From positions 1 through 64,000 of the forward strand of contig NCKB01000004.1 of assembly GCA_002279065.1 (NCBI GenBank): a stretch of 64,000 bases of DNA, written 5' to 3'. The notes beneath the pieces were generated by a model. That model ran no database searches and was not told the origin of the DNA. It saw only the letters and a list, made by a program, of their open reading frames with translations. Below are positions 34,235 through 42,772 of the stretch, piece after piece. The first letter of the stretch is position 1, and each line of letters begins with the position of its first letter. The position numbers were made by a program, and so were the translations under genes. This stretch comes from Lysobacterales bacterium 15-68-25. Its GTDB lineage: Bacteria; Pseudomonadota; Gammaproteobacteria; Xanthomonadales; Rhodanobacteraceae.

Positions 34235-34899
34235 GACGCCCCTGCCCCCATGTGCGCGAGAAACCAGTCGCGTGCCAGCTCCGCCACCTGTTCGAGGGCG
34301 CCCGGTTCATCGAACAGGTGGGTCGCTCCCGGAACGATCTTCAGGGCGCGGACGCAGCGCATGTGCGCGAAAGCCTGGCGATTTAGCTCGAGCACTTCGC
34401 CGTCCTGCCCGCCAACGATCAGCAGCGTCGCCGCCTCCACCCTCGACAGGGCGGCCCCAGCCAGATCCGGGCGGCCGCCGCGCGAGACCACGGCCTCGAC
34501 CCGCCCGACCTCCTCGGACGCCGCCACCAGCGCGGCAGCCGCTCCCGTACTGGCGCCGAACAGGCCCAGTGGCAACCGGCCCACGTCGCCGCGCCCGTCC
34601 AGCCAGTCGATCGCTTCGCCCAGTCGGTTGGCCAGCAGTTCGATGTCGAAGACATGGCGCCGGTCGGCAGCCTCGTCCTCGGTCAGCAGGTCGAACAGCA
34701 GGGTGGCGATGCCGGCACGACCGAACGCCTCGGCGACCGCGTTGTTGCGCGGACTCAGCCGGCTGCTTCCGCTGCCGTGCGCGAAGGCCACCATGCGGTG
34801 CGCGGACTCCGGAATGCGCAGCAGGCCTTCCAGCCGCCGCGCCGAGACCTGCACCGTGCGCACCGCAACGGCGGCAGCGTGCTGGACGGATCGGGCCAT
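34231..34899 (-). CDS. Alpha/beta hydrolase, dienelactone-hydrolase-like
   Basis: This 222-residue hydrolase has the nucleophile Ser in LFGASTGAAAAL near residue 117, the acid Asp in LIVGGQDGE near 168 and the His in PGATHLF near 200. VAFAHGSGSSRLSPRN is the oxyanion strand. Such short hydrolases are often fused or linked to a phosphoribosyltransferase in stress clusters; here both are separate genes. The natural substrate is unknown. An FNR-type box lies 63 bases upstream. Confidence 0.78.
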   Translation of the reverse strand: MARSVQHAAAVAVRTVQVSARRLEGLLRIPESAHRMVAFAHGSGSSRLSPRNNAVAEAFGRAGIATLLFDLLTEDEAADRRHVFDIELLANRLGEAIDWLDGRGDVGRLPLGLFGASTGAAAALVAASEEVGRVEAVVSRGGRPDLAGAALSRVEAATLLIVGGQDGEVLELNRQAFAHMRCVRALKIVPGATHLFDEPGALEQVAELARDWFLAHMGAGAS

Positions 34900-34961
34900 G
34901 GCGAGACTCTCCCTTCCGGGGACAATGGCGGAAAGCGTGCGTGCTCGCCCCGCACCCCGTG

Positions 34962-34975
34962 CTGACCCAGATCAA
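34962..34975. promoter_or_regulatory. FNR-type box between hydrolase and polX
   Basis: CTGAC-CCAG-ATCAA differs from the consensus at two positions. It lies 63 bases before the minus-strand hydrolase start. A second weaker repeat, TTGAC-CCAG-GTCGA (34996-35009), lies 53 bases before polX, so the two divergent units may have separate boxes. Confidence 0.5.
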
Positions 34976-35061
34976 CATCGCCCCTCACCGGAACCTTGAC
35001 CCAGGTCGATACCGCAGGCCCGGGCGACGCTAGCCTGGAGCGGTCCATCGAGGGCGCCGCC

Positions 35062-36792
35062 ATGGCCGTCGACAACGCCGCCATCGCCGCCGCGTTCGAG
35101 GAGATCGCCGATCTGCTCGAACTGCAGCAGGCCAATCCGTTCCGCGTGCGCGCGTATCGCAATGCGGCGCGCACCCTCGCCTCCTGGCCGGAGGAAATGA
35201 GCCTGTGGGCGGCCCAGGGACGCGACTTCGACGAGCTTCCCGGCGTCGGCAAGGACCTGGCGGCGAAGATCGCCGAGATCCTGCAACGCGGTACCTGCGA
35301 CCAGCTGGAGCGGCTGCGCGCCAGCTTTCCGCGCGGCATCACCCACCTGCTGCAGATCCCCGGGCTCGGTCCGCGCCGCGTGCATGCGCTCTACCACGAG
35401 CTCGGCGTGCGCACGCCGCAGGAATTGCTGGACGCCGCCCGGGCCGGCCACATCCGGGCCATCCCGGGATTCGGCGCGACCAGCGAGCGGCGCATTGCCG
35501 AGGCGGTGGCCGGCTACCTGGACCGCTCCCACCGCTGGCCCGTGGCCCGCGTGGATGCCGCCGTGCAGGCCGTGCTCGCCCACCTCCGCGCCGGACCCGG
35601 CGTCGAGGATGTCGTGGTGGCCGGCAGCTACCGGCGACGACGCGACACGGTCGGCGACATCGACGTGCTGGTCGCCGGCTCGCGCGGTGGCGATGCGTGC
35701 AGGCGCCTGTGCGACTTCGAGCGCGTCTCGCGCGTGCTGGCGCAGGGCCGGACCCGCGCCAGCGTGGTGCTGCGCGACGGCCTGCAGGTGGACCTGCGCG
35801 TGGTGCGCCCGGAGAGCTTCGGTGCCGCCCTGGTCTACTTCACCGGTTCCAAACCGCACAACATCGCGCTGCGGCGGATCGCGCAGTCGCGCGGGCTGAA
35901 GATCAACGAATACGGCGTATACCGGGGCACCCGGCGCATCGCCGGCAAGACCGAGGCCTCGGTGTACGCCACGATCGGATTGCCCTGGATCCCGCCGGAG
36001 CTGCGCGAGGACCACGGCGAGATCGAAGCGGCGCGCAGCCACGCCCTGCCCCGGCTGATCGAGCGCGGCGACCTGCGCGGCGACCTGCACGCACACACCA
36101 GCGCCAGCGACGGCGCCGACAGCCTGGAGGCGATGGCCGCAGCGGCGCGCGAGGCCGGCCTGGACTACCTGGCGGTCACTGACCACTCCAGGGGCCTGCC
36201 AGTCGCGCACGGCCTGGATGAAAAGCGCCTGCTGGCACAGATGGAGGCCATCGACCGGCTCAACGAGCGGCTGCGTGGCATCGTCCTGCTCAAGGGTATC
36301 GAGGTGGAGATCCTCGCCGACGGCTCGCTGGACCTGCCCGATCGAGTGCTCGGCCGGCTCGATCTGGTGGTCGGCGCCGTGCACAGCGCTTTCGACCTGC
36401 CGCGCGAGCAGCAGACTGCACGCATCCTGCGCGCCATGGATCATCCGCACTTCAGCATCCTGGCGCACCCGAACGGCCGCCTGTTCGGCACCCGCGGCGG
36501 CTGCGCGCTGGACATGGAGCGCATCGTCCGCCACGCCGCCGGGCGCGGCTGTTTCCTCGAACTCAATGCGCAGCCGGACCGGCTCGACCTGTTCGACGTG
36601 CAGTGTCGCCAGGCCCGCGATGCCGGCGTCGCCGTGGCGATCGGCAGCGACGCGCATCGCGGCAGCGATTTCCACTGGCTGCAGCTGGGCGTCGACCAGG
36701 CGCGCCGCGGCTGGCTGCAGAAGGACGACGTGCTCAACACCCTGCCGCTTCCTGCGTTGCGCAGGCGCCTGGCCGCGAGCATGGGCAGGTAG
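35062..36792 (+). CDS. polX: DNA polymerase/3'-5' exonuclease PolX
   Basis: This 576-residue protein carries helix-hairpin-helix repeats at about 45-130 (LPGVGKDLAAKI, IPGLGPRRVHAL), the family-X polymerase domain with AGSYRRRRDTVGDIDVLV (metal Asp near 198) and a C-terminal PHP phosphoesterase domain starting near 340 with GDLHAHTSASDG, ending in GSDAHRGSDF. The length and order match Bacillus PolX, which fills small gaps and proofreads in base-excision repair. The ATG at 35062 begins the conserved N-terminus; upstream codons in frame do not look conserved. Its place in the FNR-box island suggests repair during non-growing or low-oxygen states. Confidence 0.88.
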   Translation: MAVDNAAIAAAFEEIADLLELQQANPFRVRAYRNAARTLASWPEEMSLWAAQGRDFDELPGVGKDLAAKIAEILQRGTCDQLERLRASFPRGITHLLQIPGLGPRRVHALYHELGVRTPQELLDAARAGHIRAIPGFGATSERRIAEAVAGYLDRSHRWPVARVDAAVQAVLAHLRAGPGVEDVVVAGSYRRRRDTVGDIDVLVAGSRGGDACRRLCDFERVSRVLAQGRTRASVVLRDGLQVDLRVVRPESFGAALVYFTGSKPHNIALRRIAQSRGLKINEYGVYRGTRRIAGKTEASVYATIGLPWIPPELREDHGEIEAARSHALPRLIERGDLRGDLHAHTSASDGADSLEAMAAAAREAGLDYLAVTDHSRGLPVAHGLDEKRLLAQMEAIDRLNERLRGIVLLKGIEVEILADGSLDLPDRVLGRLDLVVGAVHSAFDLPREQQTARILRAMDHPHFSILAHPNGRLFGTRGGCALDMERIVRHAAGRGCFLELNAQPDRLDLFDVQCRQARDAGVAVAIGSDAHRGSDFHWLQLGVDQARRGWLQKDDVLNTLPLPALRRRLAASMGR

Positions 36793-36828
36793 GCACGCGG
36801 CTTTTGGCGCTCGGTCCGGTGCCATTCC

Positions 36829-36842
36829 TTGATTGCCGTCAA
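36829..36842. promoter_or_regulatory. FNR-type box before the CBS-domain gene
   Basis: TTGAT-TGCC-GTCAA matches the FNR consensus at nine of ten half-site bases and ends 62 bases before the ATG of the CBS gene. Confidence 0.65.
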
Positions 36843-36904
36843 GGTGGCGATCGCAGCGGCGCGCAGGCTGCATCACGAGTCACTCCTGACCATGGGATCG
36901 TGCC

Positions 36905-37354
36905 ATGCATGCCGCCGAAATCTGCACCCGCCACGTCGTCTACATCGACCGGAAGGCGTCCATCCGCGAGGCGGCGCAAAGCATGCGCAGCCACCACGTC
37001 GGCGCCCTGGTGATCACCGACCAGCCGAACGGCGAACGCGTGCCGGCAGGCATCATCACCGACCGCGACATCGCCATCGCCGTAGTGGCGGCGGGCATCC
37101 AGCCCGAAAACCTCACGGTCGAGGACGTGATGAACCGCAACGTGGCCACCTGCACCGAGAGCGAGGACCTGTTCGACATCATCACCACCATGCTCTCCCG
37201 CAGCGTGCGGCGGCTGCCGGTCGTCAACGACAAGGGGGGGCTGGTCGGCATGGTGTCGGCCGACGATCTCTACGGCGCCTTGTCCACGCACCTGCGCATG
37301 CTGAGCCAGGCGCTGGCTCGCGAGCAGGTACGCGAGATGGAAGTCCGCGTCTGA
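36905..37354 (+). CDS. Two-CBS-domain protein
   Basis: This 149-residue protein is made of two CBS motifs (about 8-65, with IREAAQSMRSHHVGALVITD and GIITDRDIAIAVV, and 75-130, with RRLPVVNDKGGLVGMVSADDL). Such stand-alone pairs bind adenine nucleotides and act as energy sensors for a partner that is not visible here. It is the first gene of a small operon with a flavodoxin-like protein (9 bases later) and a phosphoribosyltransferase. Confidence 0.85.
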   Translation: MHAAEICTRHVVYIDRKASIREAAQSMRSHHVGALVITDQPNGERVPAGIITDRDIAIAVVAAGIQPENLTVEDVMNRNVATCTESEDLFDIITTMLSRSVRRLPVVNDKGGLVGMVSADDLYGALSTHLRMLSQALAREQVREMEVRV

Positions 37355-37363
37355 GTTGCCGCC

Positions 37364-37861
37364 ATGAAGCCGCGCATCCTGCTCACCTACTACTCGATGA
37401 CCGGTCACACCCGTCAGCTCGCCGAAGAGCTGCGCTCGGCGCTGCAGGCCGACCTGGAAGAGATCCGCGAACCGCGACCGCGGCATGGGCTCTCGGGCGT
37501 GCTGCGCGCCCTGTTCGAGGCGATCCTGCGCCGCGAACCGCCGATCGGCATGCCGAGCCACGACCCCGCGGCATACGACCTGCTGGCGCTGGGTGGCCCG
37601 GTGTGGGCCGGCCGCATGGCCTCGCCCCTGCGCAGCTACGCGCACCGGCTGGCCGGACGCTGCCCGCGGGTGGCGTTCTTCTGCACCGAGGGCGGACGCG
37701 GCGCGCAACAGGCGTTCGACGATCTCGGCGAACTCTGCGGCAAGGCACCCGAGGCCACCCTGGTGGTGGATGCCGAGCATCTGCCGGCGGACCGGCACCG
37801 GGAGACGCTGCACCGGTTCGTCGTGAAACTCCGGACCGAACTGCCCGCCCCCGGCCAATGA
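37364..37861 (+). CDS. Flavodoxin-like protein
   Basis: This 165-residue protein begins with the flavodoxin FMN loop (YYSMTGHTRQLAEEL), followed by ALGGPVWAGRMASPLRSY, which resembles the flavodoxin/NAD(P)H-quinone oxidoreductase 90s loop. It has one domain and no iron-sulphur motif. It could carry electrons or protect against quinone stress. It lies between the CBS gene and the phosphoribosyltransferase in a close operon. Confidence 0.78.
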   Translation: MKPRILLTYYSMTGHTRQLAEELRSALQADLEEIREPRPRHGLSGVLRALFEAILRREPPIGMPSHDPAAYDLLALGGPVWAGRMASPLRSYAHRLAGRCPRVAFFCTEGGRGAQQAFDDLGELCGKAPEATLVVDAEHLPADRHRETLHRFVVKLRTELPAPGQ

Positions 37862-37865
37862 AGCC

Positions 37866-38495
37866 GTGAGCGGCATGCTCTTCGTCGACCGCATCCAGGC
37901 GGCCCACATGCTGGCCGAACGGCTCGGCGCCTATCGCGATGCCGATGCACTGGTGCTCGCAATCCCGCGCGGCGCGGCACCCATGGGCCGCGTCATCGCC
38001 GACGCCCTGCACGCGGACCTGGACGTGGTGCTGGTGCGCAAGCTCGGTGCGCCGGGCAACCGGGAATTCGCCGTCGGCGCCGTCGACGAGTCGGGGACCG
38101 TGCACGTGGCCGAATACGCCGCCACCACCGGTGCCGACCGCAGCTATCTCGAGCACGAGCGCGCGCGACAGCTGCAACGCATCAGGGAACAGCGTCGGCT
38201 GTACAGCCAGGAGCGCCCGCCCATCGATCCGGCCGGACGCGTGGTGATCGTGGTCGACGACGGACTGGCCACCGGCGAGACCATGGTCGCCGCACTCGCC
38301 GCCGTGCGGCGGCAGGCACCGGCGAGACTGGTCTGCGCGGTACCGGTGGCTTCCAGGGACGCACTTGCGCGCGTGCGCTCGCTCGCCGACGAAGTGGTCT
38401 GTCTGCACGTCCCGCCGCACTTCGGCGGTGTGGGCGCGTTCTACCTGCGTTTCGACCAGGTCGAGGACGAGGATGTCGTCGCGACGTTGCGCTGA
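37866..38495 (+). CDS. Phosphoribosyltransferase-family protein
   Basis: This 209-residue type-I phosphoribosyltransferase fold has the PRPP loop VVIVDDGLATGETMVAAL near residues 122-139, preceded by AIPRGAAPMGRVIA and the VLVRKLGAPGNREFAVGAV segment. Similar domains occur next to dienelactone-hydrolase-like proteins in stress islands, and their base substrate is unknown. GTG at 37866 is the assigned start; ATG at 37875 is an alternative. The gene starts four bases after the flavodoxin stop. Confidence 0.8.
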   Translation: MSGMLFVDRIQAAHMLAERLGAYRDADALVLAIPRGAAPMGRVIADALHADLDVVLVRKLGAPGNREFAVGAVDESGTVHVAEYAATTGADRSYLEHERARQLQRIREQRRLYSQERPPIDPAGRVVIVVDDGLATGETMVAALAAVRRQAPARLVCAVPVASRDALARVRSLADEVVCLHVPPHFGGVGAFYLRFDQVEDEDVVATLR

Positions 38496-38513
38496 GGCGC
38501 CCGACCGGCTGGC

Positions 38514-38810
38514 TCAATCCCGCGCGCGGCCACCGATCAGACCGACCAGGAATGCCGCGGCCGCCACGCCTCCGAGCACGATCCAGGGCTGCTCGTGCAC
38601 ATACCGGTTGCCACGGGCAACGGTCCGCCGCATGCGGTCGCCGGCTTCGCGCTCGAGCCGGGAGACCCGCTCGCGGATCCCGCGCAGGCGCGCATGGACG
38701 TCCCCGGCGCCCTCCCCGGCCGCGGCCGCCACGTCCTCCATCAGCTGCTCGACATCGCTGGCGATCGCGTTCAGGTCGCTCTTCAGGTACTCGGCGTGCA
38801 CATGCGCCAT
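38514..38810 (-). CDS. DUF883 (ElaB/YqjD-type) membrane-anchored protein
   Basis: This 98-residue protein consists of an amphipathic helical region (about 8-65) and a C-terminal membrane segment (PWIVLGGVAAAAFLVGLIGG) ending in a short basic tail. This is the DUF883 pattern; E. coli members bind ribosomes at the membrane in stationary phase. GGGAGA lies six bases before the ATG. It follows the Crp/Fnr gene by 83 bases on the same strand and is convergent with the phosphoribosyltransferase operon. Confidence 0.85.
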   Translation of the reverse strand: MAHVHAEYLKSDLNAIASDVEQLMEDVAAAAGEGAGDVHARLRGIRERVSRLEREAGDRMRRTVARGNRYVHEQPWIVLGGVAAAAFLVGLIGGRARD

Positions 38811-38893
38811 GGCTGGTCTCCCGTATTCATCAAAAAGATTCGTGGCTCTGCAGGGGCGTGGTGCGCAGGCCGCCAAGCCGGACAGACCGCCCT

Positions 38894-39658
38894 TCAACTG
38901 GCCGCCGCCAGCGGCGCATCGCACCGGGCCGGCGGGGAGGCGTCGCCCCTGCCCCAGACGGCCGAGCGCTCGAGCAACGCCGGATCGCGAATGCGGATGC
39001 TTCGCCCCTGCACTTCCACCGCGCCGGTGCGGTTGAACCGGCTCAGCCCGCGGCTGACCGTCTCCAGCTTCAGCCCCAGGTAACTGGCGATGTCCTCGCG
39101 GGTCATGCGCAGCAGGTACTCGCTGGCCGAGCAGCCGCGCTCGGCATAGCGCCGCCCGAGCTCGAGCAGGAAGGTGGCCAGGCGCTCCTCCGCCTTCGCC
39201 GAGCCCAGCAGCATGAGGGTCTGCTGTTCGTACTCGACTTCGCGGGACAACCTGCGGATCAGCGCCACGTACAGGCCGCGGATATCGATGCCCGCCTGTT
39301 CCAGCTGGGGCAGCGGAATCTCCAGCGCGACGCTGTACTCGAGCATGCGGATCGAGGTGGGGTGCGTTCCGGCGTCCATCGCATCCAGCCCCAGCAGGTC
39401 TTCGGCGAGGTAGAAGCGGGTGACCTGCTCGCGTCCGTCGCCCCCCGGCCGGGTCGCCTTGGCCGAGCCGCTGGAGAGCAGGAACAGCGAGCGGAAGGGT
39501 GCGCCGGCACAGGCGAGGTAGGCGCCCTTCTGCAGCCGATGCACGTGCAGCGTGAAGTGCGAGGCCACGTTGATCAGGGTCCGGCCGAACGCGCTGCGAT
39601 GGAGGACAGTCTCGGTCAGCACCCGTGCTGAAGACAGGGGGATGATCGTCGCAGGCAT
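38894..39658 (-). CDS. Crp/Fnr-family regulator lacking the Fe-S cysteines
   Basis: This 254-residue protein has a cyclic-nucleotide-binding-like beta barrel (about 35-130), a long dimerisation helix (135-165) and a winged helix-turn-helix (about 180-235). The recognition helix reads ETVSRGLSRF; the Glu, Ser and Arg positions match the E--SR contacts by which FNR reads TTGAT. Unlike FNR and Anr, there is no Cys cluster near the N-terminus (its few Cys are scattered), so it should not hold the oxygen-sensing [4Fe-4S] cluster. It is a good candidate to bind the many TTGAT-type boxes of the surrounding island, perhaps with another signal. GGAG precedes the ATG at 39658. Confidence 0.85.
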   Translation of the reverse strand: MPATIIPLSSARVLTETVLHRSAFGRTLINVASHFTLHVHRLQKGAYLACAGAPFRSLFLLSSGSAKATRPGGDGREQVTRFYLAEDLLGLDAMDAGTHPTSIRMLEYSVALEIPLPQLEQAGIDIRGLYVALIRRLSREVEYEQQTLMLLGSAKAEERLATFLLELGRRYAERGCSASEYLLRMTREDIASYLGLKLETVSRGLSRFNRTGAVEVQGRSIRIRDPALLERSAVWGRGDASPPARCDAPLAAAS

Positions 39659-39897
39659 GGGCGGCTCCGGGTCAACGAGAGAGCCCTCACTGTGCATTGC
39701 GTCGCGCAATTCATGGCTACGACGGGGTAACTGTTCGTAACGGTGTGTAACAGACCGAGCGACGTTTCATGCGTGATTCACCACTCCTTAACGCCAACGA
39801 GACAACTATCGCCGGACAACCCGAGGACGTCCGGCTGCAAGGTTTTCCGCGCCAGGTCAGTCACGGCCTCTCGGAATAACGGAGAGCGGGGGCTTCC

Positions 39898-40647
39898 GTG
39901 CCATCACTAGAGAGTGACAAGCACGGCACATCATGCCGTCAGGTGCGCGTGCTTGTGGTCGATGACGATGCCGAGGTGGCGGCGCTGTTGACGCGCTACC
40001 TCTCTGCACAGGGTTTTTCGGTGAATGCCGTCGCCTCCGGGCGGGAGATGCTCGCCTTCCTGACGGGCAACGCCGTCGACCTCGTCCTGCTCGATCTCGG
40101 CCTGCCGGGCGAGGATGGCCTCGATCTCACCCGGCACCTGCGCGAGCACTGGCGCGGTCCGGTCATCATCGTCAGCGGACGGGCGGATTCGGTCGATCGC
40201 ATCGTGGGGCTGGAGGTCGGCGCCGACGACTACGTCACCAAGCCGTTCGAGCTGCGCGAACTGCTGGCACGCATCCGCAGCGTGCTGCGCCGGGTCGGCG
40301 AATCGCCGCGGGAAAACAACGCGCCACCGCCCGTCTATCGCTTTGCCGGTTATCGCCTGGAAACCCACAGCCGGACATTGACGACCGATGCCGGCCAACC
40401 GGTCACCCTCACCAACGGCGAATACGAGCTGTTGCAGGTCTTCGTCACCCATCCGAACCAGGTGCTGTCCCGGGACGAACTGATGAATCACCTGTACGGA
40501 AGGGATTCCGGACCGTACGACCGCGCCGTGGACGTCCAGGTCGGCCGCCTGCGCCGCAAGGTCGAGCCCGACCCGGCCTCGCCGACGCTGATCAAGTCGG
40601 TGCGCGGCGCCGGTTACCTGTTCGCCGACTCGGTACGGCGGGATTGA
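39898..40647 (+). CDS. OmpR-family response regulator
   Basis: This 249-residue protein has a receiver domain (about 16-130) with the phosphorylation Asp near 66 in LVLLDLGLPGEDG, the acidic pair VVDDD, and Lys in DYVTKPFELRELL. A winged-helix DNA-binding domain follows (about 150-245) with NGEYELLQVFVTHPNQVLSRDEL and VRGAGYLF. It starts with GTG at 39898 behind GGAGAG. Its partner histidine kinase begins four bases after its stop. Targets are unknown; the pair may feed into the stress island. Confidence 0.88.
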   Translation: MPSLESDKHGTSCRQVRVLVVDDDAEVAALLTRYLSAQGFSVNAVASGREMLAFLTGNAVDLVLLDLGLPGEDGLDLTRHLREHWRGPVIIVSGRADSVDRIVGLEVGADDYVTKPFELRELLARIRSVLRRVGESPRENNAPPPVYRFAGYRLETHSRTLTTDAGQPVTLTNGEYELLQVFVTHPNQVLSRDELMNHLYGRDSGPYDRAVDVQVGRLRRKVEPDPASPTLIKSVRGAGYLFADSVRRD

Positions 40648-40651
40648 CGCC

Positions 40652-42700
40652 ATGCCACTGTCTCGTTTCGGCGGCAAGGAAGAGCTGTACCGGACGCTGT
40701 TCGAGACGGCGCCCGATGCGATGGTGGTGGTCACCCACGATGGCGAGATCGTGCTGGCCAATCCGCAGGCGCACTCGCTGTTTGGCTACACGCTTCCGGA
40801 CGGTTTGCACGGCCTGAGCATCGAGGCACTGCTCCCGCTCGATGTTCGGGAGATCCATGCCCGCCATCGCGAGCACTACATGGCGCACCCTCGCGTGCGC
40901 CCGATGGACGGGGGCTACGAGCTCACCGGCGTGCGATGCGATGGCCGGGCGTTTCCCGTCGAAGTTGCGCTCAGTCCGATCGGCCATGATTTGTTCGCCG
41001 CCTCGATACGCGACATCTCGGCGACCCAGCGGGTGCGCCAGGCATTGCAGCACGCGCGCTACGACAACTACCTGGCCCGACTGGGCAGGCTACTGCTGGA
41101 GTCCAGCCGCGACGAGTCGACCAGCATCTCGGTGCCGCGGCTGATCGCCGAGGCGCTCGATGTCGAAGCAGTGGTGGTAGCCGTCGGGCTGCCTGGTGCG
41201 GCGGTACTGTCGATACGCGCCTCCCACGGGGTCACACCGGCATTGGCGGAGACCTTGCTCGAGGCGTTCGCCTGCGACCGGCTGACCGATCACCTCGTGG
41301 ACTTCCGGTCGGCCGGCGTCTGGACGCTCTCCCGCAGTGCGGCCGACGATCTTCCCTGCATCCGGACAGTGCTGGAGGCCCATGGCTTTGCGGACATGGC
41401 CATCGTGCCGTTGATCGACGATCGCCAACCCACCGGGTTCGTGCTGGCAATGTCCAGCGAACCGGACAACTGCGACAACGACAAGTCGAACTTCCTGCGG
41501 TTGACCTCGCACATCCTGGCTGCAGCCATCCAGCGCAGCCGCAGCGAGGAGCAGCTTGCCCATATCCACCGGCTGGATGCGCTCGGCCAGCTCACCGGCG
41601 GGATAGCGCACGACTTCAACAACCTGCTGACCATCATCTCCGGCAATCTGCAGATGCTCGAAGCGAACCATGCCGACGACCCGGCAGCGCGCGCGATGAT
41701 CGACAGCGGACTGCGCGCTGTCGACCATGGCGCCGCGCTGACCCGCAAGCTGCTCGGATTCTCCCGACGCCGTTCGCTCACGCCGCGTCCCCTGCGGCCC
41801 CAGCGCGTACTCGACGAGCTGGGCGAGATGCTCCTGCGAACCCTGGGCGAACGCATCCGACTGAGCGTGGACTGCGCCCCCGAACTGCCGGCGGTCCTGG
41901 CCGATCCCAGCGAACTGGAAACCGCGCTGGTGAACCTCGCGCTGAATGCGCGCGACGCGATGCCGGAAGGCGGAGGGCTGCGCATCACCGCGCGTGCGTA
42001 CCTCGCCAGCCCGCTGGGCGATGACGACCTTGCTCCCGGGGATTACGTGGCGTTCATCGTCGCGGACACCGGCACCGGCATGTCGCCAGAGGTGCTCAAG
42101 CAGGCGATGGACCCGTTCTTCACCACCAAGGTGGCCGGCAAGGGCAGCGGGCTCGGCCTCAGCATGGTGTATGGATTTGCCAGGCAGTCGGGTGGCCGGG
42201 TCAGGATCGAGAGCATGCCCGGCCAGGGAACGCGGGTGGAGCTGCTGCTGCCGGCATCCCCGCTGTCGGTCCCGGACGAAGATGAGGGCGAAACGGCCAC
42301 TGGCAGCCACGTACCGCCGAGCCATACGCGGGTGCTCGTGGTGGAGGACGAACCCGAGGTGCGAGAGGTAACCACCGGCCTGCTCCGTTCGCTCGGGTAC
42401 GACCCGGTGGAGGCAAGTCATGCCGCGCAGGCGCTCGAGCAATTGCATCTCGACCCGTCCATCCGCCTGTTGTTTTCCGATGTCGTACTGGGTCGTGGGC
42501 ACTCGGGATTCGAGCTGGTGCGCGAGGCACGTGTGCTTCGCCCCGGCCTTCCCGCACTGCTGACATCCGGATATGCGTATGCCTCCGCGGGTGCCAAGGA
42601 TGCCGAGCGCGCCGGCATCCAACTGTTGAGCAAGCCCTATCACCAGGATCAGTTGGCGCAGGCGCTGGCACAGGCCCTTGAGAAGAACGTACCGCGTTGA
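40652..42700 (+). CDS. Hybrid sensor histidine kinase (PAS-GAF-HisKA-HATPase-REC)
   Basis: This 682-residue cytoplasmic kinase has a PAS domain (about 10-120, TLFETAPDAMVVVTHDGEIVLAN is its start region), a GAF-like part (about 140-300), the phospho-acceptor His in AHDFNNLLTIISGN near 320, and an ATPase domain with LNARDAMPEGG, ADTGTGMSPEV and GSGLGLSMVYGF. A C-terminal receiver domain (about 558-680) has its Asp near 609. No membrane segment is present, so the signal is internal. The adjacent OmpR-type gene encodes the likely output partner. Confidence 0.88.
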   Translation: MPLSRFGGKEELYRTLFETAPDAMVVVTHDGEIVLANPQAHSLFGYTLPDGLHGLSIEALLPLDVREIHARHREHYMAHPRVRPMDGGYELTGVRCDGRAFPVEVALSPIGHDLFAASIRDISATQRVRQALQHARYDNYLARLGRLLLESSRDESTSISVPRLIAEALDVEAVVVAVGLPGAAVLSIRASHGVTPALAETLLEAFACDRLTDHLVDFRSAGVWTLSRSAADDLPCIRTVLEAHGFADMAIVPLIDDRQPTGFVLAMSSEPDNCDNDKSNFLRLTSHILAAAIQRSRSEEQLAHIHRLDALGQLTGGIAHDFNNLLTIISGNLQMLEANHADDPAARAMIDSGLRAVDHGAALTRKLLGFSRRRSLTPRPLRPQRVLDELGEMLLRTLGERIRLSVDCAPELPAVLADPSELETALVNLALNARDAMPEGGGLRITARAYLASPLGDDDLAPGDYVAFIVADTGTGMSPEVLKQAMDPFFTTKVAGKGSGLGLSMVYGFARQSGGRVRIESMPGQGTRVELLLPASPLSVPDEDEGETATGSHVPPSHTRVLVVEDEPEVREVTTGLLRSLGYDPVEASHAAQALEQLHLDPSIRLLFSDVVLGRGHSGFELVREARVLRPGLPALLTSGYAYASAGAKDAERAGIQLLSKPYHQDQLAQALAQALEKNVPR

Positions 42701-42772
42701 CCGTCCCGACCGACGTGACCGGGCACGATCCACGCTGCGCCATGGACGTCGAGGTGCGAGGCGCCCCGCGCT

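Noticed and set aside
39659-39897. Search for an FNR-type box between the Crp/Fnr gene and the response regulator
   Set aside because: No TTGAY-N4-RTCAA match was seen here, so autoregulation by such a box is not claimed.
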